From Rubrivivax sp. (lineage in GTDB: Bacteria; Pseudomonadota; Gammaproteobacteria; Burkholderiales; Burkholderiaceae_C), in contig JAURZK010000194.1 in assembly GCA_030653505.1 (NCBI GenBank), positions 1-64,000 of the forward strand: DNA of 64,000 nucleotides, written 5' to 3'. Of the stretch, positions 9,020 to 18,180 are shown one piece after another. The position numbers and the translations under genes are program-made. The stretch's first letter is position 1; each line of letters opens with the position of its first letter. Under the pieces are notes generated by a model. That model was given only the letters and a program-made list of their open reading frames with translations. It searched no databases and was not told the DNA's origin.

Positions 9020-10912
9020 TCAGCCGCCCAGCCACAGCGTGGCGCGGTAGGTCACGAATGCCGCGGCGTAGGCCAGCGCAAAGAGGTAGGCCGTCATCAG
9101 CAGCGGGTAACGCCAGGTGTTCGTCTCGCGCCGCACCACGGCCAGCGTGGCCAGGCACTGCGGCGCGAAGACGTACCAGGCCAGCAGCGCATAGGCCGTG
9201 GCCAGCGACCAGCCCTGCGCGATGACCGGTGCCAGTGCATCGGACACCGTGTCGCCCGTGGCCGACAGCGCGTACACCGTGCCCAAGGCCCCGACGGCGA
9301 CCTCGCGCGCCGCCAGCCCCGGCACGAGCGCCAGCGAGATCTGCCAGTTGAAGCCCAGCGGCGCCAGCACGTGCTGCAGCGCGTGGCCGATCTGGCCGGC
9401 AATGCTGTACTGGATCGCCGGGCCCAGGCTCGGGTCCACGCCGTCGGGCGGCCCGGGCCAGCTCGACAGGAACCACAGCACCACCATCAGCGCAAAGATG
9501 ATGGTGCCCACGCGGCGCAGGAAGACCCGCGCACGTTCCAGCAGGCCCAGGGCCAGACTCTCCAGGCTGGGCAGCCGGTAGGGCGGCAGTTCCAGCATCA
9601 GCGGCTGGTAGCGGTTCTTCAGCCACACCCGCTTGATGAGCCAGCCCACGGCCATCGCCGAGACCACCCCGGCGACGTAGAGGCCGAACAGCGTCAGCCC
9701 GCGCAGGTTGAAGGGGCCGACCGCGCGGTCGGGCACGAAGGCGCCGATGAGCAGCGCGTAGACCGGCAGGCGCGCCGAACACGTCATCAGCGGCGCCAGC
9801 ATGATGGTGGCCAGGCGGTCGCGGGGGTGCGCGATGGTGCGCGTGGCCATGATGCCCGGCACGGCGCAGGCGAAGCTGGACAGCAGCGGGATGAAGGCGC
9901 GGCCCGAGAGGCCCACCCGGCCCATCAGCGTGTCGAGCAGGAAGGCCGCGCGCGGCAGGTAGCCGCTGTCTTCCAGCATCAGGATGAAGGCGAAGAGGAT
10001 GAGGATCTGCGGCAGGAAGACGAGCACGCCGCCGGCGCCGGCCAGCATGCCGTCGACCAGCAGGCTGCGCAGCGGGCCGTCGGCGAGGTGGCCGTTGATG
10101 AAGCCGGCGAGCAGGTGTATGCCCGCGCGCACGGCGTCCATCGGCGGCGCGGCCCAGGAGAAGACCGCCTGGAACATCAGGAAGAGCAGCGCCGCCAGCA
10201 GCACCAGCCCCCAGACCGGATGCATCACGACGGCGTCGATGCGGTGCTGGAAACGGCCGCCGTTGCGCGCCGGGTGGGTGACCACCGCCTGCAGCAGCCG
10301 GCGCACCTCGCGCTGCAGCGCTGCCGGGTCGGTGGTGTCGAGCGGCGCGCCGGCCGCCGGCGCGGCCAGCGGCTGCTGCAGATGGCCTTGCAGCGCCAGC
10401 CGCAGCGGGGCGTCGCCGTCGCCGCGCACGGCCACGGTTTCCACCACGGGGCAGCCCAGTTCCGTGGCCAGGCGTGGCGTGTCGATCTGAAGGCCCTGGG
10501 TGCGCGCGGCGTCGGCCATGTTCAGCGCCACCAGCATCGGCCGGCCCGAGGCCTGCACTTCGGCGCGCAGTTCGAGCGCCAGACGCAGGCCCATGCGCAG
10601 GTTGGTGGCGTCGAGCACGGCCACCAGCAGGTCGGGGTGGCCTTCGCCGTCGCGCCGGCCGCGCAGCACGTCCAGCGTCACCTGCTCGTCGGGCGTGGCC
10701 GGGGCCAGGCTGTAGGTGCCGGGCAGGTCGATCACGGTCACCGTGCGGTGGTGGTCGAGCTTGGCCGTGCCGGACTTGCGCTCGACGGTGACGCCGGCGT
10801 AGTTGGCCACCTTCTGGCGCGCGCCGGTGAGGCGGTTGAAGAGCGCCGTCTTGCCGCAGTTGGGGTTGCCCACCAGCGCGACGGTCAGCGGCAGCAGTGC
10901 GGCCTCAGACAC
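9020..10912 (-). CDS. feoB: Ferrous iron transport protein B
   Basis: Fe(II) permease with a cytoplasmic G domain, 630 residues (E. coli FeoB has 773; short forms are common in Burkholderiales). G1 is GNPNCGKTALFNRLTG at residues 16-31, G3 is DLPGTYSL and G4 is the NMAD element of VALNMADAA. The membrane part starts near residue 225 and carries two Gate-type repeats (VFLPQILILFAFILMLEDSGYLPRA in the first) with many hydrophobic helices. It begins with GTG at 10912 and overlaps the feoA stop by eight bases. The operon order is feoA, feoB, Cys-rich small protein. A Fur-box candidate lies upstream of feoA. Confidence 0.96.
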   Translation of the reverse strand: MSEAALLPLTVALVGNPNCGKTALFNRLTGARQKVANYAGVTVERKSGTAKLDHHRTVTVIDLPGTYSLAPATPDEQVTLDVLRGRRDGEGHPDLLVAVLDATNLRMGLRLALELRAEVQASGRPMLVALNMADAARTQGLQIDTPRLATELGCPVVETVAVRGDGDAPLRLALQGHLQQPLAAPAAGAPLDTTDPAALQREVRRLLQAVVTHPARNGGRFQHRIDAVVMHPVWGLVLLAALLFLMFQAVFSWAAPPMDAVRAGIHLLAGFINGHLADGPLRSLLVDGMLAGAGGVLVFLPQILILFAFILMLEDSGYLPRAAFLLDTLMGRVGLSGRAFIPLLSSFACAVPGIMATRTIAHPRDRLATIMLAPLMTCSARLPVYALLIGAFVPDRAVGPFNLRGLTLFGLYVAGVVSAMAVGWLIKRVWLKNRYQPLMLELPPYRLPSLESLALGLLERARVFLRRVGTIIFALMVVLWFLSSWPGPPDGVDPSLGPAIQYSIAGQIGHALQHVLAPLGFNWQISLALVPGLAAREVAVGALGTVYALSATGDTVSDALAPVIAQGWSLATAYALLAWYVFAPQCLATLAVVRRETNTWRYPLLMTAYLFALAYAAAFVTYRATLWLGG

Positions 10913-11168
10913 GAGCCGTCTCTTCGTGTAGCGCGACCTCGATGCAGCGCGCCTCGACGATGCGCAGCGCGAACATCGTGTCGCCCACCTGCACCGCCAG
11001 CGGTTCGCGCCCGCCCGGGCCGCGGCGCAGCAGGCGCACCGGCTCGCCGGCGAGGAACCCGATTTCCACCAGCCGACGCAGCAGGGCCGCGTCGGCCTCG
11101 GGCACGGCCGCGTGCACCGCCTTGACGGTGGCGCGGCCGCCGGCCGGCAGGTCGTTCAGGCTGGGCAT
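10905..11168 (-). CDS. feoA: Ferrous iron transport protein A
   Basis: 87-residue SH3-like cytoplasmic partner of FeoB. The start MPSLNDLPAGGRATVK is the typical FeoA beginning, and the RRLVEIGFLAGEPVRLLRRGP block and the terminal VGDTMFALRIVEARCIEV match the family. The ATG at 11168 is chosen over the longer open frame because family similarity begins exactly there. First gene of the feo operon; it overlaps feoB by eight bases. An iron-responsive operator candidate is centred about 70 bases upstream. Confidence 0.93.
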   Translation of the reverse strand: MPSLNDLPAGGRATVKAVHAAVPEADAALLRRLVEIGFLAGEPVRLLRRGPGGREPLAVQVGDTMFALRIVEARCIEVALHEETARV

Positions 11169-11230
11169 GGCGTTCGGGGAGGGATGAAAGGCATCGGTTG
11201 GGTGGCGCCTTGCCTGAACTTTAATCGCAA

Positions 11231-11245
11231 TGCGAATTGTTCGCA
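11231..11245 (-). promoter_or_regulatory. Fur-box candidate upstream of feoAB
   Basis: The plus strand reads TGCGAATTGTTCGCA, a 7-1-7 inverted repeat with one mismatch, which fits the relaxed Fur core TGnnAATnnTTnnCA. A further partial repeat (AATCGCAA) adjoins it. It lies 63 bases upstream of the feoA start, between the divergent feoA and glyQ genes. Iron-dependent repression of feoAB by Fur is well known in proteobacteria; binding here is inferred. Confidence 0.6.
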
Positions 11246-11366
11246 ATTGACCTGCGTCAGGGGAAAGCCAGGTCGTTTCCCGACGCCCACGTCGGCGGCG
11301 AGGCCCGATCGCAGCGGGCGCGGCCCGTAAACTCGTCGCTTTGCCTTTGGCCCGCCACGCGTTCGC

Positions 11367-12329
11367 ATGCTCACCTTCCAGCAGATCATCCTGAAACTGC
11401 AGAGTTACTGGGACGCCCAGGGCTGCGCCCTGCTCCAGCCCTACGACATGGAAGTGGGCGCCGGCACCAGCCACACCGCGACCTTCCTGCGCGCGCTGGG
11501 CCCGGAGCCCTGGAAGGCCGCCTACGTGCAGCCCAGCCGCCGCCCCAAGGACGGCCGCTACGGCAACAACCCGAACCGACTGCAGCACTACTACCAGTAC
11601 CAGGTGGTGCTCAAGCCCGCGCCGGCCGACATCCTCGAGCTCTACCTGGGCAGCCTGGAAGCCCTGGGCTTCGACCTGAAGAGCAACGACGTGCGTTTCG
11701 TCGAGGACGACTGGGAGAACCCGACGCTGGGCGCCTGGGGCCTGGGCTGGGAGGTCTGGCTCAACGGCATGGAAGTCACCCAATTCACCTACGTCCAGCA
11801 GGTAGGCGGCATCGACTGCAAACCCATCACGGGCGAGATCACCTACGGCCTGGAGCGGCTGGCGATGTACCTGCAGGGCGTGGAAAACGTCTACGACCTG
11901 GTGTGGACTGACACCTCACCGCGCAGCGGCGAGCCTGGGGACAAGCTCTGCGGCGGCAAACTCTTCTACCGCGACGTCTACCACCAGAACGAGGTCGAAC
12001 AGAGCACCTACAACTTCGAGCACAGCGATGTCGACTTTCTGCTCGTGGCCTTCGGTGCGCACGAGAAGCAGGCGAAGTACCTGATGGAGCAGCAGCTCGC
12101 ATTGCCGGCCTACGAACAGGTGCTGAAGGCCGCGCACAACTTCAACCTGCTCGACGCGCGCGGCGCCATCAGCGTGACAGAGCGCGCCGCCTACATCGGC
12201 CGCATCCGCAACCTGGCGCGCAGCGTGGCCGCGAGTTACCTCGAAAGCCGTGCGCGGCTGGGTTTCCCGATGGCGCCCCGGGCCTGGGCTGACGAGGTGA
12301 TCGCGCAGCTCGCGAAGAAGGCCGCCTGA
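11367..12329 (+). CDS. glyQ: Glycyl-tRNA synthetase alpha subunit
   Basis: Catalytic subunit of the tetrameric (alpha2beta2) bacterial GlyRS that charges tRNA-Gly. 320 residues, normal length. The start [20 protein letters not shown] and the motifs [26 protein letters not shown] and [20 protein letters not shown] are characteristic of the class II alpha subunit. glyS follows after two bases, so the two are transcribed and translated together. The start lies 122 bases from the feo operator, with which it shares the intergenic region. Confidence 0.97.
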   Translation: MLTFQQIILKLQSYWDAQGCALLQPYDMEVGAGTSHTATFLRALGPEPWKAAYVQPSRRPKDGRYGNNPNRLQHYYQYQVVLKPAPADILELYLGSLEALGFDLKSNDVRFVEDDWENPTLGAWGLGWEVWLNGMEVTQFTYVQQVGGIDCKPITGEITYGLERLAMYLQGVENVYDLVWTDTSPRSGEPGDKLCGGKLFYRDVYHQNEVEQSTYNFEHSDVDFLLVAFGAHEKQAKYLMEQQLALPAYEQVLKAAHNFNLLDARGAISVTERAAYIGRIRNLARSVAASYLESRARLGFPMAPRAWADEVIAQLAKKAA

Positions 12330-12331
12330 CC

Positions 12332-14488
12332 ATGACGACCCACAACCTGCTCGTCGAACTCTTCGTCGAGGAGCTGCCGCCCAAGGCGTTGAAGAAACTG
12401 GGCGAAGCCTTCGCCAACACCCTGGCCGACAGCCTGAAGGCCCAGGGCCTGGCCGGCGCGCAGGCGCTGGTGGCCTCGTTTGCGTCGCCGCGGCGGCTGG
12501 CGGTGCATGTCGGCCAGGTGGCGGCGCAGGCCGCCGACCAGGCCCGTCAGACCAAGCTGATGCCGGTGGCCGTGGCGCTGGACGCCAGCGGCGCGCCCAC
12601 GCCCGCGCTGCTGAAGAAGCTGGCCGCGCTGGGCTTGGATGTCGGCGCCGGTGCGCTGCCGCCGCTGCGGCGCCAGCCCGACGGCAAGGCCGAAGCGCTG
12701 TTCCTGGACAGCGTGGTGCCTGGCGCCACGCTGGCCGAAGGTCTGCAGAAGGCGCTGGCCGAGGCCATCGCCAGGCTGCCCATCCCCAAGGTCATGCAGT
12801 ACCAGCTGCACACGGCCGAGGGAAGCGGCGAAGGCGCCGACTTCCAGCCCGGCTGGACGAGCGTGAACTTCGTGCGCCCAGCGCACGGCCTGGTGGCGCT
12901 GCACGGCGCCGACGTGGTGCCGGTGTGCGCCCTGGGCCTGGTGGCGGGTCGCACGACGCGTGGTCATCGCTTCGAGGCCGCGCAACCCGTGGTGACGCTG
13001 CGCGACGCCGACAGCTACGCCACGCAGCTGCAGGACGAAGGTGCGGTGATCCCCAGCTTCGAGTTGCGCCGCGCCGAGATCGTGCGCCAGCTGTCGGAAG
13101 CCGCCGGCCGCGAGGGCCTGGTGCCCATCGACGACGACGCACTGCTCGACGAGGTGACGGGCCTCGTCGAACGCCCGAACGTGCTGACCTGCCGCTTCGA
13201 GGACGAGTTCCTGGCCGTTCCGCAGGAATGCCTGATCCTGACGATGAAGGCCAACCAGAAGTACTTCCCGCTGCTCGACGCTTCACCGGGCAATGAGGGC
13301 AAGCTGACGAACCGCTTCCTCATCGTCAGCAACATCCGCCCGGCCGACCCGTCGCGCGTGATCGAAGGCAACGAACGTGTGGTGCGCCCGCGCCTGGCCG
13401 ACGCCAAGTTCTTCTTCGACCAGGACCGCAAGCGCACGCTGCAAAGCCGCGTGCCGCAACTGGCCCGCGTGGTCTATCACGGCAAGCTGGGCAGCCAGGG
13501 TGAACGGGTCGAACGTGTGCGCACGCTGGCGCGCGCCATCGGCGAACAGCTCGGCGGCGCGGCGTTGGCCGCGCAGGCCGACCGCGCCGCGCTGCTGGCC
13601 AAGGCCGATTTGTTGACCGACATGGTGGGCGAGTTCCCCGAGCTGCAGGGCATCATGGGCGGCTACTACGCGCGCCACGATGGCGAGACCGAGGCCGTGG
13701 CCTGGGCGGTCGAAGACCACTACAAGCCGCGTTTTGCCGGCGATACGCTGCCGCGCGGCGAAGTCGGCGTGGTCGTCGCGCTGGCCGACAAGCTGGAGAC
13801 GCTGGCCGGCCTGTTCGGCATCGGCCAGCTGCCCACCGGCGACAAGGACCCGTTTGCGTTGCGTCGCCACGCCCTGGGCGTGATCCGCATGCTCGTCGAA
13901 CGCAAGCTGGCGCTGGACGTTCACGCGCTGATCGCCAGCGCCTTCGCCGCCTTCCCGGCCGGCCACGGGCAGGCCCAGGCCGAGGTCGGCTTCTTCCTGC
14001 GCGAGCGCCTCGTGGGCTGGCTGCGCGAAGGTGGCTACAGCGCGCAGGAGGTCGACGCCGTGGTCGCCGCCGGCCCCGAGCGCTGGGCCGAACTGCCGCA
14101 GCGCCTGGCCGCCGTGCGCGCCTTCGCGGCGCTGCCCGAGGCGCCGGCGCTGGCGGCGGCGAACAAGCGCGTCGGCAACATCCTGAAGAAGAGCGACGCC
14201 GCGCCGGCTGCGGCCGTCGACACGGCGCACCTCGTCGAGCCGGCCGAACGTGCGCTGCACGCGGCGCTGGCCGCCGCGGCGCCGCTGGCCGATGCCGCTT
14301 TCGAACGCGGCGACTACGCCGCTTCTCTGCAGGCGCTGGCGGCGCTGAAGGCGCCGGTCGACGCCTTCTTCGACACCGTGATGGTCAACGCCGACCAGCC
14401 CGCGCTGCGCAACAACCGACTGGCGCTGCTGGCCGGTCTGCACCGCGCGATGAACCGCGTCGCCGACCTTTCGCGCCTGGCGGCCTGA
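12332..14488 (+). CDS. glyS: Glycyl-tRNA synthetase beta subunit
   Basis: 718-residue tRNA-binding subunit of GlyRS. It begins with the typical LLVELFVEELPPKAL and contains PRRLAVHV, RRAEIVRQL, PNVLTCRFEDEFLAVPQECLILTM (about 288-311), FDQDRKR and the HD-domain region GGYYARHDGE. The C-terminal anticodon-binding-like domain ends VMVNADQPALRNNRLALL. It follows glyQ by two bases. Length and motifs are normal. Confidence 0.97.
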   Translation: MTTHNLLVELFVEELPPKALKKLGEAFANTLADSLKAQGLAGAQALVASFASPRRLAVHVGQVAAQAADQARQTKLMPVAVALDASGAPTPALLKKLAALGLDVGAGALPPLRRQPDGKAEALFLDSVVPGATLAEGLQKALAEAIARLPIPKVMQYQLHTAEGSGEGADFQPGWTSVNFVRPAHGLVALHGADVVPVCALGLVAGRTTRGHRFEAAQPVVTLRDADSYATQLQDEGAVIPSFELRRAEIVRQLSEAAGREGLVPIDDDALLDEVTGLVERPNVLTCRFEDEFLAVPQECLILTMKANQKYFPLLDASPGNEGKLTNRFLIVSNIRPADPSRVIEGNERVVRPRLADAKFFFDQDRKRTLQSRVPQLARVVYHGKLGSQGERVERVRTLARAIGEQLGGAALAAQADRAALLAKADLLTDMVGEFPELQGIMGGYYARHDGETEAVAWAVEDHYKPRFAGDTLPRGEVGVVVALADKLETLAGLFGIGQLPTGDKDPFALRRHALGVIRMLVERKLALDVHALIASAFAAFPAGHGQAQAEVGFFLRERLVGWLREGGYSAQEVDAVVAAGPERWAELPQRLAAVRAFAALPEAPALAAANKRVGNILKKSDAAPAAAVDTAHLVEPAERALHAALAAAAPLADAAFERGDYAASLQALAALKAPVDAFFDTVMVNADQPALRNNRLALLAGLHRAMNRVADLSRLAA

Positions 14489-14508
14489 ACCGCCCGAAAG
14501 CCAAGACC

Positions 14509-15114
14509 ATGCCTTCGCCCCACGGCCCCAAGCTCGTCATCCTCGGTCGCGACGGCATCCTCAACGAGTTCCGCGAGGGCCACGTCACGGCGCCCGAGGA
14601 ATGGCACCCGATCGAAGGCGCGATGGACGCCGTGGCACGCATCAACCACGCCGGCTGGCACGTCGTGGTGGCCACCAACCAGTCGGGCATAGGCCGCGGC
14701 ATGATCGACATGTCGGCCGTCAACGCCGTGCATGCACGCATGCACCAGCTGCTGCAGTCACACGGCGGGCGCATCGACGCCGTCTTCTTCTGCCCGCACA
14801 CGCCCGAGGACGACTGCGACTGCCGCAAGCCCAAACCCGGCCTGCTGCTCGACATCGGCCGCCGCTACGGCACGCCGCTGCAGCTTGTACCCGTGGTCGG
14901 TGACACGCTGCGCGACCTGCAGGCCGCGGTGGCCGCCGGCTGCGAGCCGCACCTGGTGCTGAGCGGCCGCGCCAGCAGCCTGGAAGGCGAGTTGCTCGAG
15001 GACATGCTGGCCCACGTGCCCGAAGCGCGTGTGCACGGCAGCCTGGGCGCCTTCGCCGACTTCCTGCTCACGCGTGACCACGTCGAGGACAGCGCCGCCG
15101 GGGGCCTGAGCTGA
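14509..15114 (+). CDS. gmhB: GmhB-type heptose bisphosphate phosphatase homologue with altered nucleophile
   Basis: 201-residue HAD-superfamily protein closest to D-glycero-beta-D-manno-heptose 1,7-bisphosphate 7-phosphatase of LPS heptose synthesis. Motif II is ATNQSGIG, the zinc loop is CPHTPEDDCDC, motif III is RKPKPG and motif IV is VGDTLRDL, all intact. Motif I, normally DxDG, reads LVILGRDGILN: the first Asp, the phosphorylated nucleophile, is Gly13 (GGT at 14545-14547), while the acid/base Asp15 remains. By known HAD chemistry this should cripple phosphatase activity, unless the lineage uses another residue. It follows glyS by 20 bases and overlaps the next gene by one base (TGATG). 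Confidence 0.82.
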   Translation: MPSPHGPKLVILGRDGILNEFREGHVTAPEEWHPIEGAMDAVARINHAGWHVVVATNQSGIGRGMIDMSAVNAVHARMHQLLQSHGGRIDAVFFCPHTPEDDCDCRKPKPGLLLDIGRRYGTPLQLVPVVGDTLRDLQAAVAAGCEPHLVLSGRASSLEGELLEDMLAHVPEARVHGSLGAFADFLLTRDHVEDSAAGGLS

Positions 15115-15884
15115 TGCACCTGGGGTGGGCGCTGCGCTCGGCGCTGTTCGTGGGGTGGATGACCGTCACCGTGGTGCCTTGGGGCATCCTGATGTTGGGA
15201 CTCTCCATCTTCGTTCGCGGCACCCGCTTGTACTGGCCGACGATGCGCTGGCTGCGCATGACGATCTGGGGCGCACGCGTGATCTGCGGTGTGCAGCACC
15301 GCGTGCACGGCCTGCAGCACATTCCCGGCGCCGCCGACGCACACGGCGCGGTGGTGCTGGCGGCGAAGCACCAGAGCACCTGGGAGACCTTCGCCTTCCC
15401 GACGATCATGCCGCACCCGCTGGCCTACGTCTTCAAGCGCGAGCTGCTGCTCATCCCCTTCTTCGGCTGGGCGATGGGGCGGCTGGACATGATCCACATC
15501 GACCGCAGCAAGCGCAACCAGGCCTGGGCCAAGGTGGCCGCGCAGGGCAAGCAGCTGGCGGCCGAGGGCATCTGGGTCATCATGTTCCCTGAAGGCACAC
15601 GCACGCCGCGCGGCAGCCAGGGTGTCTACAAGAGCGGCGCGGCGCGGTTGGCCATCGAGTGCGGGTTGCCCATCGTGCCCATCGCCGCCAGCAGCGCGAA
15701 GTGCTGGCCGCGCAAGAGCTTCCTGCTGCGGCCCGGTGTCATCGACGTGTCCATCGGCCCACCGATCACCAGCACCGGGCGCCAGCCCGACGAGCTGATG
15801 CGTGAGGTGCAGACCTGGATCGAGGCCGAGATGCGCCGGCTCGACCCCGAGGCCTACACGGTGGCGCAGGTGGCGGGCGGCTGA
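15114..15884 (+). CDS. plsC: 1-acyl-sn-glycerol-3-phosphate acyltransferase (PlsC family)
   Basis: 256-residue membrane-associated acyltransferase for phospholipid (or lipid A/lysolipid) synthesis. An N-terminal hydrophobic helix (about 8-32) anchors it. Block I is H86-QSTW-E91 (the family's HX4D with Glu, as often seen in betaproteobacteria), block III is FPEGTR at 158-163, and block IV is GLPIVPIA. Its ATG overlaps the gmhB stop, so it belongs to the glyQS-gmhB operon. The acyl-acceptor preference cannot be determined; an acyltransferase acting on another lysophospholipid is possible. Confidence 0.9.
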   Translation: MHLGWALRSALFVGWMTVTVVPWGILMLGLSIFVRGTRLYWPTMRWLRMTIWGARVICGVQHRVHGLQHIPGAADAHGAVVLAAKHQSTWETFAFPTIMPHPLAYVFKRELLLIPFFGWAMGRLDMIHIDRSKRNQAWAKVAAQGKQLAAEGIWVIMFPEGTRTPRGSQGVYKSGAARLAIECGLPIVPIAASSAKCWPRKSFLLRPGVIDVSIGPPITSTGRQPDELMREVQTWIEAEMRRLDPEAYTVAQVAGG

Positions 15885-15957
15885 ACCGCGCCGCTGGCCG
15901 CACCCCTGCCGGCGCACCCCGCACGACGCCGGAGCCAGGCCCCTAGAATTCGCGGCC

Positions 15958-16857
15958 ATGCCCGCAGGCCCCGCCCTTCCGTCACCGCAGCAACTGACGC
16001 TGTTCGACGAAGCCGCGCCGGCTGACGATGTGCCCATGCTGTTGCCTGCGGCGCCAAACGTGGCCGCAGCAACCGCAAACCCGGTGCCCGCGCCAGCGCC
16101 TGAATTCCGCCACCCGCGCTCGCAGCGCGAGATCGTGCTCGGCAGCCACCGCGTAGCCTACGAACTGCGGCGCTCGCGCCGACGCAGCATCGGCTTCGTC
16201 GTCGGTGCCGAGGGCCTGGCCGTCAGCGCGCCGCGCTGGGTGGGTGTGGGCGAGATCGAATCGGCGCTGCGCGAGAAGTGCGCGTGGATCCTGCGCAAGC
16301 TGCACGAACAGCGTGAACGTGGCCGCCGCCTCGACGCCGCGCGTGTCGACTGGCGCGACGGCACGGCGCTGCCCTTCCTGGGCGAAACCGTGATCCTGGT
16401 GCTGGACGGCCGCATCACCGGCGCCCGGCTGCACGAGGCCGCCGAGACCCTGCCCGGTGTGCCTCGGCTGACGCTGCACCTGGGCCTGCCGCACGCGGCC
16501 GAGCCGGCGCAGATCCGCGACACGGTGCAGGCCTGGCTGCAGCGCCAGGCGCGGCACCTGTTCGAGGAACGCTGCGCGCACCTGAGCCAGCGCCTGGGCG
16601 TGCGCATGAAACGCTTGTCGCTCAGTTCGGCGTCGACACGCTGGGGCAGCGCCAGTGCCGACGGCTCGATCCGCCTGAACTGGCGCCTCGTGCATTTCGC
16701 GCTGCCGGTCATCGACTACGTCGTGGCCCATGAACTGGCCCACTTGCGCGAGATGAACCACAGCCCGGCCTTCTGGGACGTGGTGCGCTCGGCCGTGCCC
16801 GACTTCGAGGCCGCGCGCGGCTCGCTGCGCCACGAGGTGCTGCCGGTCTTCGACTGA
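15958..16857 (+). CDS. YgjP-like zinc metallohydrolase (DUF45/WLM-type)
   Basis: 299-residue cytoplasmic protein. The C-terminal half has the zinc motif HELAH at 258-262 with a third His at 268 (AHLREMNHSPAFWDVV), and ahead of it SSASTRWGSASADGSIRLNW, the hallmark of the YgjP/DUF45 group. The N-terminal part contains RRSRRRSIGFVVGAEGLAVSAPRW, also typical. Residues 1-55 are a variable Ala/Pro tail. The ATG at 15958 is used because the upstream frame runs antisense-like through plsC. Related proteins are predicted metal-dependent peptidases; no substrate is known. It follows plsC by 73 bases. Confidence 0.85.
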   Translation: MPAGPALPSPQQLTLFDEAAPADDVPMLLPAAPNVAAATANPVPAPAPEFRHPRSQREIVLGSHRVAYELRRSRRRSIGFVVGAEGLAVSAPRWVGVGEIESALREKCAWILRKLHEQRERGRRLDAARVDWRDGTALPFLGETVILVLDGRITGARLHEAAETLPGVPRLTLHLGLPHAAEPAQIRDTVQAWLQRQARHLFEERCAHLSQRLGVRMKRLSLSSASTRWGSASADGSIRLNWRLVHFALPVIDYVVAHELAHLREMNHSPAFWDVVRSAVPDFEAARGSLRHEVLPVFD

Positions 16858-17007
16858 GCAGGCCGGACACCCTCCTTTGGGTGGGTGACAGCCTAGGGAT
16901 ATCCGCTCCGCTGTGGATGCCAGGGCCCAAGGGGCCGTCGATACTGCCGGCCTGAGTTGTCATCACTGGGCAGTACGACAGAAGAAGGACCGGGCTGGGA
17001 GGCCCGG

Positions 17008-17050
17008 GCAGCGGCAGGCGGGGCCAGACCCGCCTGCCGCTGCGCTTTGT
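17008..17050 (+). terminator. Strong hairpin between convergent genes
   Basis: A perfect 15-bp stem (left arm 17008-17022, right arm 17029-17043) with a six-base loop is followed by GCTTTGTGG. It lies between the convergent metallohydrolase gene (ends 16857) and the MBL gene (ends 17055), as expected for a transcription end. The T-tract is short, so it may be only partly intrinsic. Confidence 0.55.
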
Positions 17051-17054
17051 GGGC

Positions 17055-18128
17055 TCAGAGCAGGGCGTGGAAGCGGCGCACGCCGTCTGTGCCCGTGGTG
17101 GCCTCCAGCCGGGCTTCGGCCTCGAGTGCGTGCAGGTGGGCGATGGCCTCGCCCATCGCGAAGGTGGTCTGGTGCAGGTCGAGCTTGCGCTTGAACATCA
17201 TGGGCAGCAGCCCGGCCGCGCTTTGTGGCGCTTCGCGGCAGGCCACCATCACCTCGGTCAGGCGTTCTTCGTGGTGCTGTTCCAGCTGCGAGATGCGCGT
17301 GTGCAGGCCGGTGAAGGGCTTGCCGTGCGAGGGCAGCACCAGCGTGTCCGCCGCCAGCGCACGCAGCGCCGCGATCGAGCCCAGGTAGAGCGGCAGCGGG
17401 TTGCCCTCGGGTTCGAGGTAGTAGACGCTGACGTTCGTGGAGATGCGCGGCAGCACCATGTCGCCCGAGATGTGCACCTGCAAGTCGGGGCAGTGCAGCG
17501 CGATGTGCTCGGGCGCGTGGCCGTAGCCGACGATGCAGCACCAGTCGCGGCCGCCGATGCGCAGCACCATGCCGTCCATCAGCCGCCGAAAGCGTGCCGG
17601 CACCTGGGGCACCAGGCTGGGGTAGTAGTCGCTGCGCGAGCGCACCTGCGCCAGGGCGCTCTCGTCGACGAGGCCATGCAGGGCGTAGAAGCGCGCCGCC
17701 CCTGCGCTGTCGAAACCGTCGCGCTGGCTGCCCATGCGGCCGGCGTTCCAGTCCGTCGCACTGATCCACAGGCGGCATTCCCGTTGCGGCGTGGTCCAGC
17801 GCTCGCACAGCCAGTGCGCCAGCCCCAGGTGGTCGGGGTGCATGTGCGTGACGACCACACGCAGCACCGGCAGGCCCTGCAGTTCGCCGTCGAAGACCTG
17901 CTCCCACAGCGCGCGCGTCGCCGCGGTGGCCACGCCGCAGTCGACGAGGGTCCAGCCCTCGACGCCGTCGATGCGGTCGCGCAGCAGCCACAGGTTGATG
18001 TGGTCCAGCGCGAAGGGCAGCGGCATGCGCAGCCAGCGCACACTTGGCGCCACTTCCAGCGTCTTGCCGGGTGCGGGCAGCTTGTCGCACAGCGGGTAGT
18101 GAAGCGCTTCTTCCTGTGCGTTGGCCAT
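17055..18128 (-). CDS. MBL-fold metallo-hydrolase divergent from liuR
   Basis: 357-residue metallo-beta-lactamase-fold hydrolase. The zinc motif is THMHPDHLG (HxHxDH), with further ligand candidates GYGHAPEHIAL and ISGDMVLPRIS and a C-terminal LPSHGKPF. The extended C-terminal region (LEQHHEERLTEVM) resembles the hydroxyacylglutathione-hydrolase/LACTB2-like subgroup. Its substrate could be a thioester or hydroxyacid derivative (inference). It is transcribed divergently from liuR, and its start (18128) is only 23 bases from a LiuR-type operator, so it may be part of the leucine-degradation regulon. Confidence 0.85.
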   Translation of the reverse strand: MANAQEEALHYPLCDKLPAPGKTLEVAPSVRWLRMPLPFALDHINLWLLRDRIDGVEGWTLVDCGVATAATRALWEQVFDGELQGLPVLRVVVTHMHPDHLGLAHWLCERWTTPQRECRLWISATDWNAGRMGSQRDGFDSAGAARFYALHGLVDESALAQVRSRSDYYPSLVPQVPARFRRLMDGMVLRIGGRDWCCIVGYGHAPEHIALHCPDLQVHISGDMVLPRISTNVSVYYLEPEGNPLPLYLGSIAALRALAADTLVLPSHGKPFTGLHTRISQLEQHHEERLTEVMVACREAPQSAAGLLPMMFKRKLDLHQTTFAMGEAIAHLHALEAEARLEATTGTDGVRRFHALL

Positions 18129-18151
18129 GGTTTCGTATATTCGTGCTTCGG

Positions 18152-18173
18152 TTTACGTTTACGTCAACGTCAG
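18152..18173. promoter_or_regulatory. LiuR operator copy 1 (liuR / MBL gene intergenic)
   Basis: A 22-base site matching the palindrome found at 18627-18648 except at three positions. It sits between the MBL gene start (18128) and the liuR ATG (18181), ending seven bases before the latter. This fits autoregulation of liuR and possible control of the divergent gene. Confidence 0.7.
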
Positions 18174-18180
18174 TCTACCC

